A stretch of DNA of 64,000 nucleotides from Kitasatospora sp. SolWspMP-SS2h (lineage in GTDB: Bacteria > Actinomycetota > Actinomycetes > Streptomycetales > Streptomycetaceae), in assembly GCF_003259315.1 (NCBI RefSeq), contig NZ_QLLT01000005.1:186001-250000 (forward strand), written 5' to 3'. The notes under the pieces are model-generated. The model was not told where the DNA came from. It searched no databases and saw nothing but the letters and a program-made list of their open reading frames with translations. Below, piece by piece: positions 19,511 to 28,780 of the stretch (its first letter is position 1; each line of letters opens with the position of its first letter). The position numbers were made by a program, and so were the translations under genes.

Positions 19511-20380
19511 CTGACCGCACTTTACGTGCAGATCGATGATCATCTACCCCGAACGCGTTGGCTGGGCCGCCCGCCGCGGCTGACGGACTCGGAACTGGTG
19601 TGCCTGGCTGTGGCCCAAGTGCTGCTGGGCTTCCACTCCGAAGCGCGCTGGATCCGCTTCGCCCGTGCCCACCTGCGTGGCATGTTTCCCCACCTGCCCG
19701 AACGACCCGGCTACAACAAGCGTCTGCGCGCCGCCAGGCCCCTACTCCAGCAGGCGATTCGAGACCTGGCCCAGGCGACCGACCTGTGGTCCGACCCGGT
19801 GTGGATCACCGACTCCACACCGGTGGAGTGCGGTCGCTCCCACGACACCGTCCGACGCTCGGCCCTGGCCGGGTGGGCCGGCTACGGCTACAGCCGCTCG
19901 CACTCGCGCTGGTTCCGGGGCCTGAAGCTGCACCTGGTCTGCACCCCGGCCGGGCTGCCCGTCACCTGGGCCCTGGCCAGTCCCAAGGTCGACGAGCGCG
20001 AGGTCCTGGCCGCCCTCGTCGAGACCGAACCGGAACTGGCCCGCGAGCGGCCAGGTCTGCTGATCCTCGCCGACAAGGGTTACGTCTCCGCCGAACTCGA
20101 CCGTTTCCTCGATCAGCACGGCATCACGCTGCTGCGGCCCTCCTACCGCAACCGGACCCCACGCCCCGGTGAGGGGCTGCTGAAGTCGGTCCGGCAGCTG
20201 ATCGAGTCCGTCAACGACACCCTCAAGGGTCAACTTGGCCTCGAGCAGCACGGCGGCTGCACCATCGAGGGCCTCGGCGCCCGGGTCGGCCAACGACTGC
20301 TCGCGATGACGTGTGCGATCTGGCACAACCGAACCACCGGTCGACCCGTTACCCGCTCCCTGATCGCCTACGACCACTGA
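19484..20380 (+). CDS. IS982-family transposase
   Basis: A DDE-type transposase of about 298 aa. Family-like segments are 'GFHSEARWIRFARAHLRGMF' and 'ERPGYNKRLRAARP'. Acidic catalytic candidates lie in 'WITDSTPVECGRS' (first Asp), 'LILADKGYVSAELD' (second Asp) and 'LIESVNDTLKGQL' (Glu). The ending 'GRPVTRSLIAYDH' is typical of actinobacterial IS982 proteins. GTG at 19484 gives the usual opening 'TTEELDTLLTALYV'; GTG at 19466 would add six residues. No frameshift is seen, so the element may be active. Confidence 0.88.
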   Translation: MTTEELDTLLTALYVQIDDHLPRTRWLGRPPRLTDSELVCLAVAQVLLGFHSEARWIRFARAHLRGMFPHLPERPGYNKRLRAARPLLQQAIRDLAQATDLWSDPVWITDSTPVECGRSHDTVRRSALAGWAGYGYSRSHSRWFRGLKLHLVCTPAGLPVTWALASPKVDEREVLAALVETEPELARERPGLLILADKGYVSAELDRFLDQHGITLLRPSYRNRTPRPGEGLLKSVRQLIESVNDTLKGQLGLEQHGGCTIEGLGARVGQRLLAMTCAIWHNRTTGRPVTRSLIAYDH

Positions 20381-20400
20381 CCGACTTCGGAACTACTCGT

Positions 20401-21111
20401 CTAGTAGAGGCCGGCCAGCAGGTCGGCGACCGGCTTGCGGCGGCCGGTGAAGAAGGGGACCTCCTCGCGGACGTGCAGGCGGGCCCGGGAGGGGCGCAGG
20501 TCGCGCATCAGGTCGACGATGCGGTGCAGTTCGTCGGCCTCGAAGGCCAGCAGCCACTCGTAGTCGCCCAGGGCGAAGGAGGCGACGGTGTTGGCGCGCA
20601 CGTCGGGGTAGCCGCGGGCCATCATGCCGTGCTCGGCGAGCATCGCGCGGCGCTCCTCGTCCGGGAGCAGGTACCACTCGTAGGAGCGGACGAAGGGGTA
20701 GACGCAGACGTACTCGCGGGGCCGCTCGTCGGCGAGGAACGCCGGGATGTGGGACTTGTTGAACTCGGCGGGGCGGTGCAGCGCCATGTTGGACCAGACC
20801 GGCTCCAGGTGGCGGCCGAGCCCGGTGCGGCGGAAGCGGTTGTACGCCTCCTGGAGGTCGTCGGAGTCCTCGGCGTGCCACCAGACCAGGAGGTCGGCGT
20901 CGGCGCGCAGGGCGGAGACGTCGTAGGTGCCGCGGACCACGACGTCCTTGGCGGCGAGCTGCTCGAAGAGGGCGTCGACCTCCGCGGCGAGGCCGGTGCG
21001 GTCCTCGGGGAGGGCGTCCTTGAGCTTGAACACCGACCACATGGTGTAGCGGATGACCTGGTTGAGGTCGCGGGCCTTCTTCTTCACGGGCTGCTCAGTG
21101 CTTTCGGTCAT
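20401..21111 (-). CDS. hemQ: Coproheme decarboxylase / HemQ (chlorite dismutase fold)
   Basis: The last enzyme of the coproporphyrin-dependent heme pathway, converting coproheme to heme b; 236 aa. The probable axial heme His is His161 in '[15 protein letters not shown]', and the catalytic-Tyr region is '[13 protein letters not shown]' (Tyr138). There is no signal peptide. Its ATG overlaps the hemY stop as ATGA (21108-21111), so the two are translationally coupled. The TAG stop at 20401-20403 lies in the duplicated CTAG of the adjacent insertion sequence, which therefore left the coding sequence intact but replaced everything downstream. Confidence 0.95.
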   Translation of the reverse strand: MTESTEQPVKKKARDLNQVIRYTMWSVFKLKDALPEDRTGLAAEVDALFEQLAAKDVVVRGTYDVSALRADADLLVWWHAEDSDDLQEAYNRFRRTGLGRHLEPVWSNMALHRPAEFNKSHIPAFLADERPREYVCVYPFVRSYEWYLLPDEERRAMLAEHGMMARGYPDVRANTVASFALGDYEWLLAFEADELHRIVDLMRDLRPSRARLHVREEVPFFTGRRKPVADLLAGLY

Positions 21112-22511
21112 GGGCCCATTGTCCCTTCCGTGCGGGCGGTGCCGGTGCCGGGGGTGAGGTGCTCGGCGGCGCGCCGGGCGCCGGCGATGACGGCGGGGAC
21201 GCCGACGCCGTCGTACGCGGCGCCGCAGACCGCGACCGCGCCCAGGGCGTCGAGGCGGGCGCGGATCCGGGCGACCCGGTCGAGGTGGCCGACCGGGTAC
21301 TGCGGGAGCCCGGCCCGCCAGCGGGTGACGGCGTGGTCGTAGGGGGTGGCGCGCAGGCCGACGGCGGTGCGCAGGTCGGCGAGCGAGCGGGCGACGAGTT
21401 CGGCGTCGTCCAGGTCCAGGGCGGCGTCCTCGCGGTGGCGGCCGAGCGAGGTGCGCAGCAGGAAGGCGTCGGGGGCGGAGCGGGCCAGCCAGCCCCACTT
21501 GTTGCTGGAGAAGGTGGACGCCTTGATGCTGCGCCGGTCGACCGGCGGGACGAGGAAGCCGCTGCCGGTGAGCGGGCTGTCGGCCAGGTCGGCGCGGCGG
21601 AAGGCCAGGGTGACCAGGGCCATCGAGGCGTACTCGACCTGCCGGAGTTCGGCGGCGGCGCCGGGGGCGTCGGCGGCGAGCAGCGCGGCGGCCTGCGGGG
21701 CGGGGACGGCCAGCACCACGGCGTCGGCGGCGAGTTCGCGTCCGCCGGCGGTGATCCGCCAGCCGTCGGGGGTGCGGCGCAGGGCCTCGACGGGGTGGTC
21801 GGTGCGCAGGTCGGCGCCGTGGGCCCGGTCGTGGGCGGCGACCGCCTCGGGGAGGGTGCCGAGCCCGCCGTCCAGGCCCTGGAAGACCGGTCCGGTGGCG
21901 GTGGCGCGGCTGCCGAGTTCGCGGATCGCGGCGGTCAACGACCCCGGCTGGTGGGCGAGTTGCAGCAGCTGCGGGACGGCGGCGCGGATCGAGATCTCGT
22001 CGGCGTGCCCGGCGTACACGCCGCCGAGCAGCGGCTCGACCAGCCGGTCGACCACCTCGCGGCCGAGCCGGTCGGCGATGTAGCGGCCGATCGGGGCGTC
22101 CTCGCCGAGCGCGGCGGGCCGCTCCCGGCGGGCCCGCTCCAGGCCCTGGGGGGTGAGCACGCCGGACGCCTCCAGCGCGTCCAGGTCGCCGGGGACGCCC
22201 ATGAGTTGGCCGCCGGGCAACGGGCGCAGGCCCTCCCTGGTCCAGATCGCGGCCTTGGCGGTGGTGGGCGGCTCCAGCCGGTCGCCGAGGCCGACCCGGC
22301 GGGCCAGCTCGACGGCCTCGGGGCGGCGGGCGAGCACCGACTCGGCGCCGAGGTCGACCCGGACGCCGCCGACCTCGCCGCCGCGCAGTTTCCCGCCGAA
22401 GCGCCCGGACGCCTCCAGCACGGTCACCCGCACCGCCGCGTCCCCGAGGAACGCCGCCGCGGCCAGGCCCGCGATCCCGCCACCGATCACCACGACGTGA
22501 GGTTTCGCCAT
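21108..22511 (-). CDS. hemY: Coproporphyrinogen/protoporphyrinogen oxidase (HemY type)
   Basis: An FAD-dependent oxidase, 467 aa, of the HemY (HemG/CgoX) family that makes coproporphyrin III in Gram-positive heme synthesis. The FAD-binding '[17 protein letters not shown]' is at residues 6-22, followed by '[17 protein letters not shown]'. The C-terminal FAD contact '[20 protein letters not shown]' is also present. The long insertion through '[19 protein letters not shown]' is standard for the family. The gene precedes hemQ with a 4-bp overlap; hemE lies 1.4 kb away on the same strand. Confidence 0.94.
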   Translation of the reverse strand: MAKPHVVVIGGGIAGLAAAAFLGDAAVRVTVLEASGRFGGKLRGGEVGGVRVDLGAESVLARRPEAVELARRVGLGDRLEPPTTAKAAIWTREGLRPLPGGQLMGVPGDLDALEASGVLTPQGLERARRERPAALGEDAPIGRYIADRLGREVVDRLVEPLLGGVYAGHADEISIRAAVPQLLQLAHQPGSLTAAIRELGSRATATGPVFQGLDGGLGTLPEAVAAHDRAHGADLRTDHPVEALRRTPDGWRITAGGRELAADAVVLAVPAPQAAALLAADAPGAAAELRQVEYASMALVTLAFRRADLADSPLTGSGFLVPPVDRRSIKASTFSSNKWGWLARSAPDAFLLRTSLGRHREDAALDLDDAELVARSLADLRTAVGLRATPYDHAVTRWRAGLPQYPVGHLDRVARIRARLDALGAVAVCGAAYDGVGVPAVIAGARRAAEHLTPGTGTARTEGTMGP

Positions 22512-22651
22512 GCCGACCAGTCTCCCAGCCCTTATCCGGATCGCCGGGACCGGCCCCGGAGCGCCCCGAGACCGGGGTGAGTCCACAGCGTGATCGTTCC
22601 GGTACCGCCGGTGCGGGTCCGCTCCCGGGGCCGCCGCGTCACAGTCTCGTG

Positions 22652-22674
22652 GGGGCGGGCGGACGGCCCGCCCC
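22652..22674 (+). promoter_or_regulatory. Leader hairpin before the DUF4349 gene
   Basis: A 9-bp stem (22652-22660 with 22666-22674) stands directly upstream of the GGGAGGGAA ribosome site of the following gene. Purpose unknown. Confidence 0.35.
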
Positions 22675-22695
22675 GGAACACGGGGAGGGAACCGA

Positions 22696-23706
22696 ATGGA
22701 CCTGCGGATGCGCAGAGCGGGCGCGGCCGGGGCGCTGGCCGCGGTGCTGCTGCTGGCCGGGTGCAGCGCGAGCGACGACCACGCGTCGAGCTCGGCGGCC
22801 GTCGCCGACGCGAAGGGGGGCGCCCGGGCGCCGGGCGCGGCGGCGGCCACCCCCGGCAAGGGCGACGCCTCCGCCGGGGCCGGCGCCGGGGGCGCGGCCG
22901 GGACCGCGGCGGCAGCGGCGACGGAGCGTCAGATCGCCTACCAGGCGAAGCTGACGCTCCGGGTGGAGGACGTCGGCGACGCCGGCGCCAAGGCCGTCGA
23001 CCTGGTCACCCGGGCCGGCGGGTACGTCGCCGGGGAGGACCTGCGCGGCGGGACGGGCGACAGCACGCAGTCCACGCTGACGCTCAAGGTCCCGTCCGCG
23101 GCCTACCAGGCCACCCTGGACGGGCTCGGCGGGCTCGGCACCCGGCTCGGCCTCAGCAGCCAGGCCGAGGACCTCACCGCGCAGATCGCCGACACCGACA
23201 GCCGGGTCAAGTCGATGCAGGCCAGCGTGGACCGGGTGCGGGCGCTGATGGCGGACGCGAAGAGCCTGGCCGAGGTGGTGTCGCTGGAGAGCGAGCTGAC
23301 CCGCCGCGAGTCCGACCTCGAATCGCTCCAGCACCAGCAGCAGCAGCTCGCCGCCCGGACCTCGCTCTCCACCGTGACCCTGGACCTGGTGACGGCCCGC
23401 CAGGCCGGGCGGGTCGAACCGGAGAAGAAGCCGACCGGCTTCTGGGCCTCCGTCGGCCACGCCCTCGCCAACGGCTGGCACGCCCTGGTGGCCCTGCTCC
23501 GCGGCCTGCTCATGGTGCTGGCGGCGCTGGCCCCCTTCCTGCTGGTCCTGGCCCCGTTCGCCTGGCTGCTGCGCAGGCAGCTCCGCAAGCGCCCCCGCAC
23601 CCCCCACACCTCCCGAGGCCCGGTCCGGCCCGCCCCGCACACCCCGCACGGCCCGGTGCCGCCCGCCCCGCCGCGCCCGACGCACGCCCCGGACGGCGAG
23701 GAGTAG
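22696..23706 (+). CDS. DUF4349 lipoprotein with C-terminal membrane anchor
   Basis: A 336-aa exported protein. A signal peptide ends in the lipobox 'LLLAGCSAS' (Cys near residue 23), followed by an Ala/Gly-rich low-complexity stretch. The DUF4349 region starts at 'ERQIAYQAKLTLRVEDV' (near residue 77) and includes a predicted coiled coil around 'VVSLESELTRRESDLESLQH'. A hydrophobic segment follows ('LLRGLLMVLAALAPFLLVLA'), then a short basic, Pro-rich end. Function is unknown for the family, though members look like envelope-associated periplasm-side proteins. It diverges from hemY. Confidence 0.8.
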   Translation: MDLRMRRAGAAGALAAVLLLAGCSASDDHASSSAAVADAKGGARAPGAAAATPGKGDASAGAGAGGAAGTAAAAATERQIAYQAKLTLRVEDVGDAGAKAVDLVTRAGGYVAGEDLRGGTGDSTQSTLTLKVPSAAYQATLDGLGGLGTRLGLSSQAEDLTAQIADTDSRVKSMQASVDRVRALMADAKSLAEVVSLESELTRRESDLESLQHQQQQLAARTSLSTVTLDLVTARQAGRVEPEKKPTGFWASVGHALANGWHALVALLRGLLMVLAALAPFLLVLAPFAWLLRRQLRKRPRTPHTSRGPVRPAPHTPHGPVPPAPPRPTHAPDGEE

Positions 23707-23758
23707 CCGAGGAGCACCGGACCGCCCCGGAGGTCGGGAAGGGCGAGCGGGGCCGGGG

Positions 23759-23780
23759 CGCCCTCGCGGTGGCGAGGGCG
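23759..23780. terminator. Hairpin between converging DUF4349 and hemE genes
   Basis: A 9-bp stem (23759-23767 with 23772-23780) with a GGTG loop in the 254-bp convergent gap. No gene is seen in that gap. Confidence 0.5.
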
Positions 23781-23960
23781 GGACGGCCCGGGGCTGCCCG
23801 AACGCGGAGGTCCGCCGCCGCCCGGCGGTCTCCGCGGCGGCGGCCTCCCGGCCCGTCGGCGGCGTCCTGCTCAAGCCCGACCCGTCCCCGGCCGAGGACG
23901 CCCGGCCGCCGCATCCCGGCCGTCCTGGCCGCCCGGGCGGCGGGGAGCCGGCCGGGGGCG

Positions 23961-25040
23961 TCAGCGGGCGCTGGCCTCGTGGACGAAGGCGACCAGCCGG
24001 GTGAGGGCGTCCGGGTCCATGGTGGGCATGACGCCGTGGCCGAGGTTGAAGATGTGGTGGCTGCCGCCGAGGGCCTGGGCGGCGTGCAGGACCTCGCGGG
24101 CCTTGGTCTCGACCACGTGGGTGGGGGCGTAGAGGACGGCGGGGTCGAGGTTGCCCTGCAGTCCCTTGCCGGGGCCGACCCGGTCGGCGGCCTCGTCGAG
24201 CGGGACGCGCCAGTCGACGCCGACGATGTCCGCGCCGGCCTGGCCCATCAGGCCGAGGAGTTCGCCGGTGTTGACGCCGAAGTGGATCCGCGGGACGCCG
24301 TAGGGCGCGACCGCGTCGAAGACCTTGGTGCTGGCGGGCAGCACCGAGCGGCGGTACTCGTCGGGGGCGAGCGCGCCGGCCCAGGAGTCGAAGAGCTGGA
24401 CCGCCGAGGCCCCGGCCTCGATCTGGATCTTCAGGAAGGCGGAGGTGATCTGGGCCAGCCGGTCGACCAGTTCGGCCCACACCTCGGGGGCGCCGTACAT
24501 CATCGCCTTGGTGTTCTCGTACGACTTCGAGGGCCCGCCCTCGACCAGGTAGCTGGCCAGCGTGAAGGGGGCGCCGGCGAAGCCGATCAGCGGGGTGGCG
24601 CCGAGTTCGGCGACCAGCAGGCCGACCGCCTCGGTGATGTAGGGCATGTCGTCCGGTTCGAGCGGGCGCAGCCGCCGGAGGTCGGCCGCGGTGCGGATCG
24701 GGTCGGCGATGACCGGGCCGACGCCGCCCTTGATCTCGACGTCGATGCCGACCGCCTTGAGCGGGACGACGATGTCGGAGAAGAAGATGGCCGCGTCCAC
24801 CTTGTGCCGGCGCACCGGCTGGAGGGTGATCTCCTTGACCAGGTCGGGCCGCATGCAGGCGTCGAGCATCGGGACGCCCTCGCGGACCTTCAGGTACTCG
24901 GGCAGCGAGCGGCCGGCCTGCCGCATGAACCAGACGGGGGTGTGCGGCACCGGCTCGTTGCGGGCGGCGCGCAGGAAGACGGAGTCGTACGCGGCGCCGC
25001 GGGGCCGCTGACCGGACTGGGCTGCGGAGGTCTCACTCAC
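23961..25040 (-). CDS. hemE: Uroporphyrinogen decarboxylase
   Basis: Decarboxylates uroporphyrinogen III to coproporphyrinogen III in the cytoplasm; 359 aa, normal length. The N-terminal signature '[19 protein letters not shown]' and the substrate-site '[20 protein letters not shown]' are clear, as is '[17 protein letters not shown]'. The C-terminus has '[18 protein letters not shown]'. The start codon is GTG (25038-25040). With hemY and hemQ 1.4-4 kb away on the same strand, this is a partial heme cluster feeding the coproporphyrin-dependent branch. Confidence 0.97.
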   Translation of the reverse strand: MSETSAAQSGQRPRGAAYDSVFLRAARNEPVPHTPVWFMRQAGRSLPEYLKVREGVPMLDACMRPDLVKEITLQPVRRHKVDAAIFFSDIVVPLKAVGIDVEIKGGVGPVIADPIRTAADLRRLRPLEPDDMPYITEAVGLLVAELGATPLIGFAGAPFTLASYLVEGGPSKSYENTKAMMYGAPEVWAELVDRLAQITSAFLKIQIEAGASAVQLFDSWAGALAPDEYRRSVLPASTKVFDAVAPYGVPRIHFGVNTGELLGLMGQAGADIVGVDWRVPLDEAADRVGPGKGLQGNLDPAVLYAPTHVVETKAREVLHAAQALGGSHHIFNLGHGVMPTMDPDALTRLVAFVHEASAR

Positions 25041-25071
25041 GGGTCACATCCTCGCACGCGGCCGGTGGGCC

Positions 25072-25098
25072 CCGGCCCGGGCGGACCGCCCGGGCCGG
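25072..25098. repeat. 27-bp perfect palindrome in the hemE / DUF3000 divergent region
   Basis: Two 13-bp arms (25072-25084 and 25086-25098) surround a single A. The palindrome lies 32 bp upstream of the hemE start, between divergent genes. It could be a protein-binding site or a leader hairpin. Confidence 0.5.
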
Positions 25099-25225
25099 CA
25101 AAACGGACACCTCGGGCGGTGGCCGCCGGGGCGGTGCGCACGGCCCGCCCGGTTTCCGGGTTTTCGGCACGCCGGAGGCACGAAAGTGCTCGGCTTGCGG
25201 GTCCGCGCCGCCTAGGCTTCCGGTC

Positions 25226-25879
25226 ATGGCAGCGGTCGGCGGGCAATCCGCGCAGGGTGGAGGAACGGGCAGGGAGTCGGCGCCGATCGAGTTCCGCGAC
25301 GCGGTCGAGGCGCTGACCGGGGCGCGGCTGCGCCCCGAGGTGCGGCTGTCCCCGCAGCCCGCCCCCCGCCGGCTGGCCCCGCACGCCTTCGCGCTCTCCG
25401 CCTCGGTGGAGGTGGACGGCGAGGAGCTGGCGGACGGCACCCTGGTGCTGCTGCACGACCCGGCCGCGCCGGAGGCGTGGAACGGCGACTTCCGGGTGGT
25501 GACCATGACCCGGGCCGACCTGGAGCCGGAGATGGCGGGCGACCCGCTGCTGTCCGAGGTCGGCTGGAGCTGGCTGCTGGACGCGCTGCAGGCGCAGGCC
25601 GCCGGGTACGCCGAGCCGTCCGGCACGGTGACCAGGTGCCACTCCCAGTACTTCGGCGCGCTGGCCGAGCGCGGCGCGTCCACCGAGATCGAGCTGCGGG
25701 CGTCCTGGACGCCGGCCGACCGCCGCTTCGAGCGGCACCTGGCCGCCTGGGCGGACCTGCTGTGCGTCTGCGCGGGGCTGCCGCCGTCCGCGCCCGCGCC
25801 GCTGGCGGCCGACGGGCCGGGCGGGCTCGGCGGCGTGGTGCCGATGCCGGCCCGCCGCCGGCCGCGCAACTCGCACTGA
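25226..25879 (+). CDS. DUF3000 domain protein
   Basis: A 217-aa cytoplasmic protein of the actinobacteria-specific DUF3000 family, function unknown. The body begins 'IEFRDAVEALTGARLRPEV' (near residue 21). Characteristic segments include 'LVLLHDPAAPEAWNGDFRVV' and 'DPLLSEVGWSWLLDAL'. No catalytic motif, signal peptide or membrane segment is visible. The C-terminus is a short basic tail. It diverges from hemE and lies upstream of the LuxR-type regulator. Confidence 0.85.
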   Translation: MAAVGGQSAQGGGTGRESAPIEFRDAVEALTGARLRPEVRLSPQPAPRRLAPHAFALSASVEVDGEELADGTLVLLHDPAAPEAWNGDFRVVTMTRADLEPEMAGDPLLSEVGWSWLLDALQAQAAGYAEPSGTVTRCHSQYFGALAERGASTEIELRASWTPADRRFERHLAAWADLLCVCAGLPPSAPAPLAADGPGGLGGVVPMPARRRPRNSH

Positions 25880-26310
25880 CCGGCCGTCAGGCGTCCGGGT
25901 TCCCCGCGCGGCGCCCCGGCGGCGTCGCGCGGACGCCTCGGCAGGTACGCCGGAAGACACCCGGGCCGGCACCCCGGCAGACGTCCCGGCAGACACCTCA
26001 GGGGGACAAGCCCGCGTCCCGGGCGCGGTGCCACCCGCAGGGCTGACGGAGTGTGACTTCGCATTCACTCCGGGTCAATTACCTGCACGTTTGCGATCGT
26101 CGCGTCGCTGTTCCCGATCGAATGTGTGCGATTTCCAAGCATGTCGTACCGGTCACCTGCGCGATTTGTCCGTATTGTTACTCACCAGATCGTGATCACC
26201 CGCTAAAGCCGGGCACGGTTGATGCCGAAGGTGTCAGTGACCCTTTCCAGACGCGGAACGCTCCGACCGCCCCCTCGGGGTTCGTCCGCCACTCCCCCCG
26301 GAGGCCTCAG
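25880..26310 (+). promoter_or_regulatory. Intergenic region with AT-richer promoter zone before the response regulator
   Basis: This 431-bp gap has no convincing gene. From about 26045 to 26240 the base composition falls well below that of the surroundings. The palindrome GTGATCAC lies at 26192-26199. An open frame through the zone, continuous with the next gene, reads as an unlikely protein and lacks a ribosome site. I read the zone as the promoter and long leader of the regulator. Confidence 0.5.
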
Positions 26311-27051
26311 GTGTCGGTCCTTCTCGAGCACCCCGCAAGCGTGGTCGCCTACCGCCCGACCAAGCCCACCGCCATGGTGGTCATCGCAGATCCCCGGGTC
26401 CGTAACACGGTGACCCGGCACCTATGGGCACTCGGTGTCCGCGACGTCATCGAGGTGTCCTCGATCGCCGAGGCCCGGCCCCGGGTCTCCACCCCGCGCG
26501 ACATCTGCATCGCCGACGTGCACCTGCCGGACGGCTCCGGCCTGACCGTCCTCGCCGAGACCCGCGCCGCGGGCTGGCCCAACGGCCTGGCGCTGTCCGC
26601 CGCCGACGACATCGGCGCGGTCCGCTCGGCACTGGCCGGCGGAGTCAAGGGCTACGTGGTGACCGGCACCCGGACCAACATGCCGATGCCCGGCCGTCCC
26701 GGCCTGCCGATCGGCGCCGGTCTGGCCGGCCGGATGCGCCGCCCCGGCCTCCCCGGCCACCACCACCCCGGTGCGCCCGGCCAGCACGGCGCCCCCGGCC
26801 AGCCCGGTGCCGCTCCCGGCGCCCCGGGTGCGCCCGGCGCCCAGCCGTCCGCGTACCGCGAGCTGTCCGGCCGCGAGGTGGAGGTGCTGCGGCTGGTCGC
26901 CGAGGGCCAGTCGAACAAGGCGATCGGCGTGGCGATGGGCCTGTCCGCACTGACGGTGAAGAGCCACCTGGCGCGCATCGCCCGCAAGCTGGGCACCGGC
27001 GACCGGGCCGGCATGGTGGCCGTGGCTCTGCGCACCGGCATCATCCACTGA
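26311..27051 (+). CDS. NarL/LuxR-type response regulator with collagen-like linker
   Basis: A 246-aa transcriptional regulator. The receiver domain (about 20-120) has the likely phosphoacceptor Asp69 ('CIADVHLPDGSG'), Asp27 in the acidic pocket, Ser96 and Lys113. The C-terminal LuxR helix-turn-helix begins at 'LSGREVEVLRLVAEGQSNKA' (185-204). Between them lies an unusual linker of about 55 residues made largely of Gly-Pro/Ala triplets (144-177). No histidine kinase is adjacent, so it is an orphan here. The GTG at 26311 has GGAGG seven bases upstream. Confidence 0.88.
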   Translation: MSVLLEHPASVVAYRPTKPTAMVVIADPRVRNTVTRHLWALGVRDVIEVSSIAEARPRVSTPRDICIADVHLPDGSGLTVLAETRAAGWPNGLALSAADDIGAVRSALAGGVKGYVVTGTRTNMPMPGRPGLPIGAGLAGRMRRPGLPGHHHPGAPGQHGAPGQPGAAPGAPGAPGAQPSAYRELSGREVEVLRLVAEGQSNKAIGVAMGLSALTVKSHLARIARKLGTGDRAGMVAVALRTGIIH

Positions 27052-27068
27052 CCCACATCGTCCCTGGT

Positions 27069-27101
27069 GGCGGCCCGGAGGAACGTTTCCTCCGGGCCGC
27101 C
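27069..27101 (+). terminator. Hairpin after the response regulator gene
   Basis: A 15-bp perfect stem (27069-27083 with 27087-27101) with a 3-nt loop lies 18 bp after the stop codon. The remaining gap to 27367 contains no recognisable gene and presumably holds the rnd promoter. Confidence 0.8.
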
Positions 27102-27367
27102 GCCGTTCGCCCTGCCGTCTGCCTGCCGCCTCCCCGCCGTTCCCCCGCTCCTTCCCCCCGCCGCTCCCCCGCGCACCCCGGCGTGACAGCCCGTCAGCGG
27201 CCTCCGCGCCGCGCCGCGGACATCCGGCGGACACCCGGCGGGCACCCCGGCGCACCGGGGCCGGGCGGCCCGGCGGCGGTCCGCCGTCCCCGAGCGGCAT
27301 ATGTCAGAACATGGTCCGACCAGTCAGACAACACTCCCGGCGGCGACACACGACGTACCCTTGGGGG

Positions 27368-28606
27368 GTGACCGACGCCGTAGCCTCCATCCCCGAAGAG
27401 ACCGCCCCGGTACCGCTCCTCGAGCCCAGGGACGGACTCCCACCGGTGGTGGCGGACGAAGCGGCCCTGGCCGCCGTCGTCGAGGGCTTCCGCCGCGGCA
27501 CCGGCCCGGTGGCCGTCGACGCCGAGCGCGCCTCCGGCTACCGCTACGGCCAGCGCGCCTACCTGATCCAGCTGCGCCGCGCGGGCGCGGGCACCGCGCT
27601 GATCGACCCGATCGCCTGCCCCGACCTGACCGGCCTGAACGCCGCGCTCGCCGACACCGAGTGGGTCGTGCACGCGGCCACCCAGGACCTGCCCTGCCTG
27701 TTCGAGGTGGGCATGCACCCGGGCCTGCTGTTCGACACCGAGCTGGCCGGCCGCCTCGCCGGGTTCCCCCGGGTCGGCCTGGGCCCGATGACCGAGAACG
27801 TGCTGGGCCTCTCGCTGGCCAAGGAGCACTCGGCGGTCGACTGGTCCACCCGCCCGCTGCCCGAACCCTGGCTGCGCTACGCGGCGCTGGACGTCGAGGT
27901 GCTGGTCGACCTGCGGGACGCGCTGGAGGCCGAGCTGGAGCAGCAGGGCAAACTCGACTGGGCCCACCAGGAGTTCGCCGCGCTGGCCGCCGCGCCCCCG
28001 CCGGCCCCCCGGGTCGACCCGTGGCGCCGCACCTCCCAGCTGCACAAGGTCCGCCGCCGCCGGCAGCTGGCCGCCGTCCGCGAGATGTGGCTCACCCGGG
28101 ACCGGATCGCCCGCGAGCGGGACGTCTCCCCCGGCCGGGTGCTGGCCGACGCCGCGATCGTGAACGCCGCGCTGGCCATGCCGGCCAACGCGCCCGCGCT
28201 GATCGCCGTCCAGGGCTTCGGGCCGCGGATCAACCGCCGCCAGCTGGAGCAGTGGCTGGCCGCGATCGAGCGGGCCCGCGCGATCCCGGAGTCCGCACTG
28301 CCGCCCGCGACCGCCCCGCACGACGGGCCGCCGCCGCCGCGCGCCTGGGCCGAGAAGGACCCGGTCGCCGCGGCCCGGCTCAGCGGCGCCCGGGCCGCCG
28401 TCGCCGCCCTGGCCGAGCGGCACCACCTGCCCGCGGAGAACCTGATCACCCCCGACCTGGTCCGCCGGGTCTCCTGGGAGCCGCCGGCCCGCCCGGACGC
28501 CGACGCGGTCGCCGACGCGCTGCGCGCCCTGGGCGCCCGCGCCTGGCAGACCGAGCTGGTCGCCCCGGCCCTGGCGGAGGCGTTCCGGACCGCGGCGGAG
28601 GGCTGA
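27368..28606 (+). CDS. rnd: Ribonuclease D
   Basis: A 3'-5' exoribonuclease of the DEDD family, 412 aa. The exonuclease domain has 'GPVAVDAERASGYRY' (first Asp and Glu), 'WVVHAATQDLPCLFEVG' (Asp) and 'RYAALDVEVLVDLRDAL' (Tyr/Asp). One HRDC domain starts at 'RRRQLAAVREMWLTRDRIA' and a second helical region follows. It acts in stable-RNA 3'-end maturation. The GTG at 27368 is chosen because a GGGGGG site immediately precedes it; an upstream in-frame start at 27311 has no support. fadA lies 174 bp downstream. Confidence 0.93.
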   Translation: MTDAVASIPEETAPVPLLEPRDGLPPVVADEAALAAVVEGFRRGTGPVAVDAERASGYRYGQRAYLIQLRRAGAGTALIDPIACPDLTGLNAALADTEWVVHAATQDLPCLFEVGMHPGLLFDTELAGRLAGFPRVGLGPMTENVLGLSLAKEHSAVDWSTRPLPEPWLRYAALDVEVLVDLRDALEAELEQQGKLDWAHQEFAALAAAPPPAPRVDPWRRTSQLHKVRRRRQLAAVREMWLTRDRIARERDVSPGRVLADAAIVNAALAMPANAPALIAVQGFGPRINRRQLEQWLAAIERARAIPESALPPATAPHDGPPPPRAWAEKDPVAAARLSGARAAVAALAERHHLPAENLITPDLVRRVSWEPPARPDADAVADALRALGARAWQTELVAPALAEAFRTAAEG

Positions 28607-28685
28607 GGCCGGTCCCCGGACCCCGGTCGGGGCGGGGGGACCGGCGGCGGGGAGGGGCGGGGCGGCGTGACCGCCCTCACGGTCC

Positions 28686-28715
28686 TTGCCCGGCGTTGTT
28701 ACTCGTGGGTAGATT
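28686..28715 (+). promoter_or_regulatory. Candidate fadAB promoter with overlapping operator
   Basis: TTGCCC (28686-28691) and TAGATT (28710-28715) are separated by 18 bp, a fair match to a HrdB-type promoter. The spacer carries an imperfect palindrome TTACTCGTGGGTAG (28699-28712), well placed for a repressor. The start codon lies 66 bp beyond. Confidence 0.5.
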
Positions 28716-28780
28716 GGTGGGCGCAGCAGCGCCGATCCTGGGCGCGCTCATCGTCATGTCCCCCTGGGAGGAGAGCCCCC

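Larger units (their letters stand above)
19409..20400 (+). mobile_element. IS982-family insertion sequence, 992 bp, apparently intact
   Basis: The ends carry perfect 18-bp inverted repeats: ACGAGTAGTTCCGAAGTC at 19409-19426 and its complement at 20383-20400. They enclose a full-length transposase gene. The element is flanked by CTAG on both sides (19405-19408 and 20401-20404). The right-hand CTAG contains the TAG stop codon of hemQ on the opposite strand. Size, single ORF and end structure fit IS982-type elements. The identical ends and open reading frame suggest recent insertion. Confidence 0.88.

Noticed and set aside
26053..26310. N-terminal 86-residue extension of the LuxR-type regulator
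   Set aside because: The sequence is AT-richer, reads as an implausible Cys-rich peptide, and the GTG at 26311 has a proper GGAGG site.
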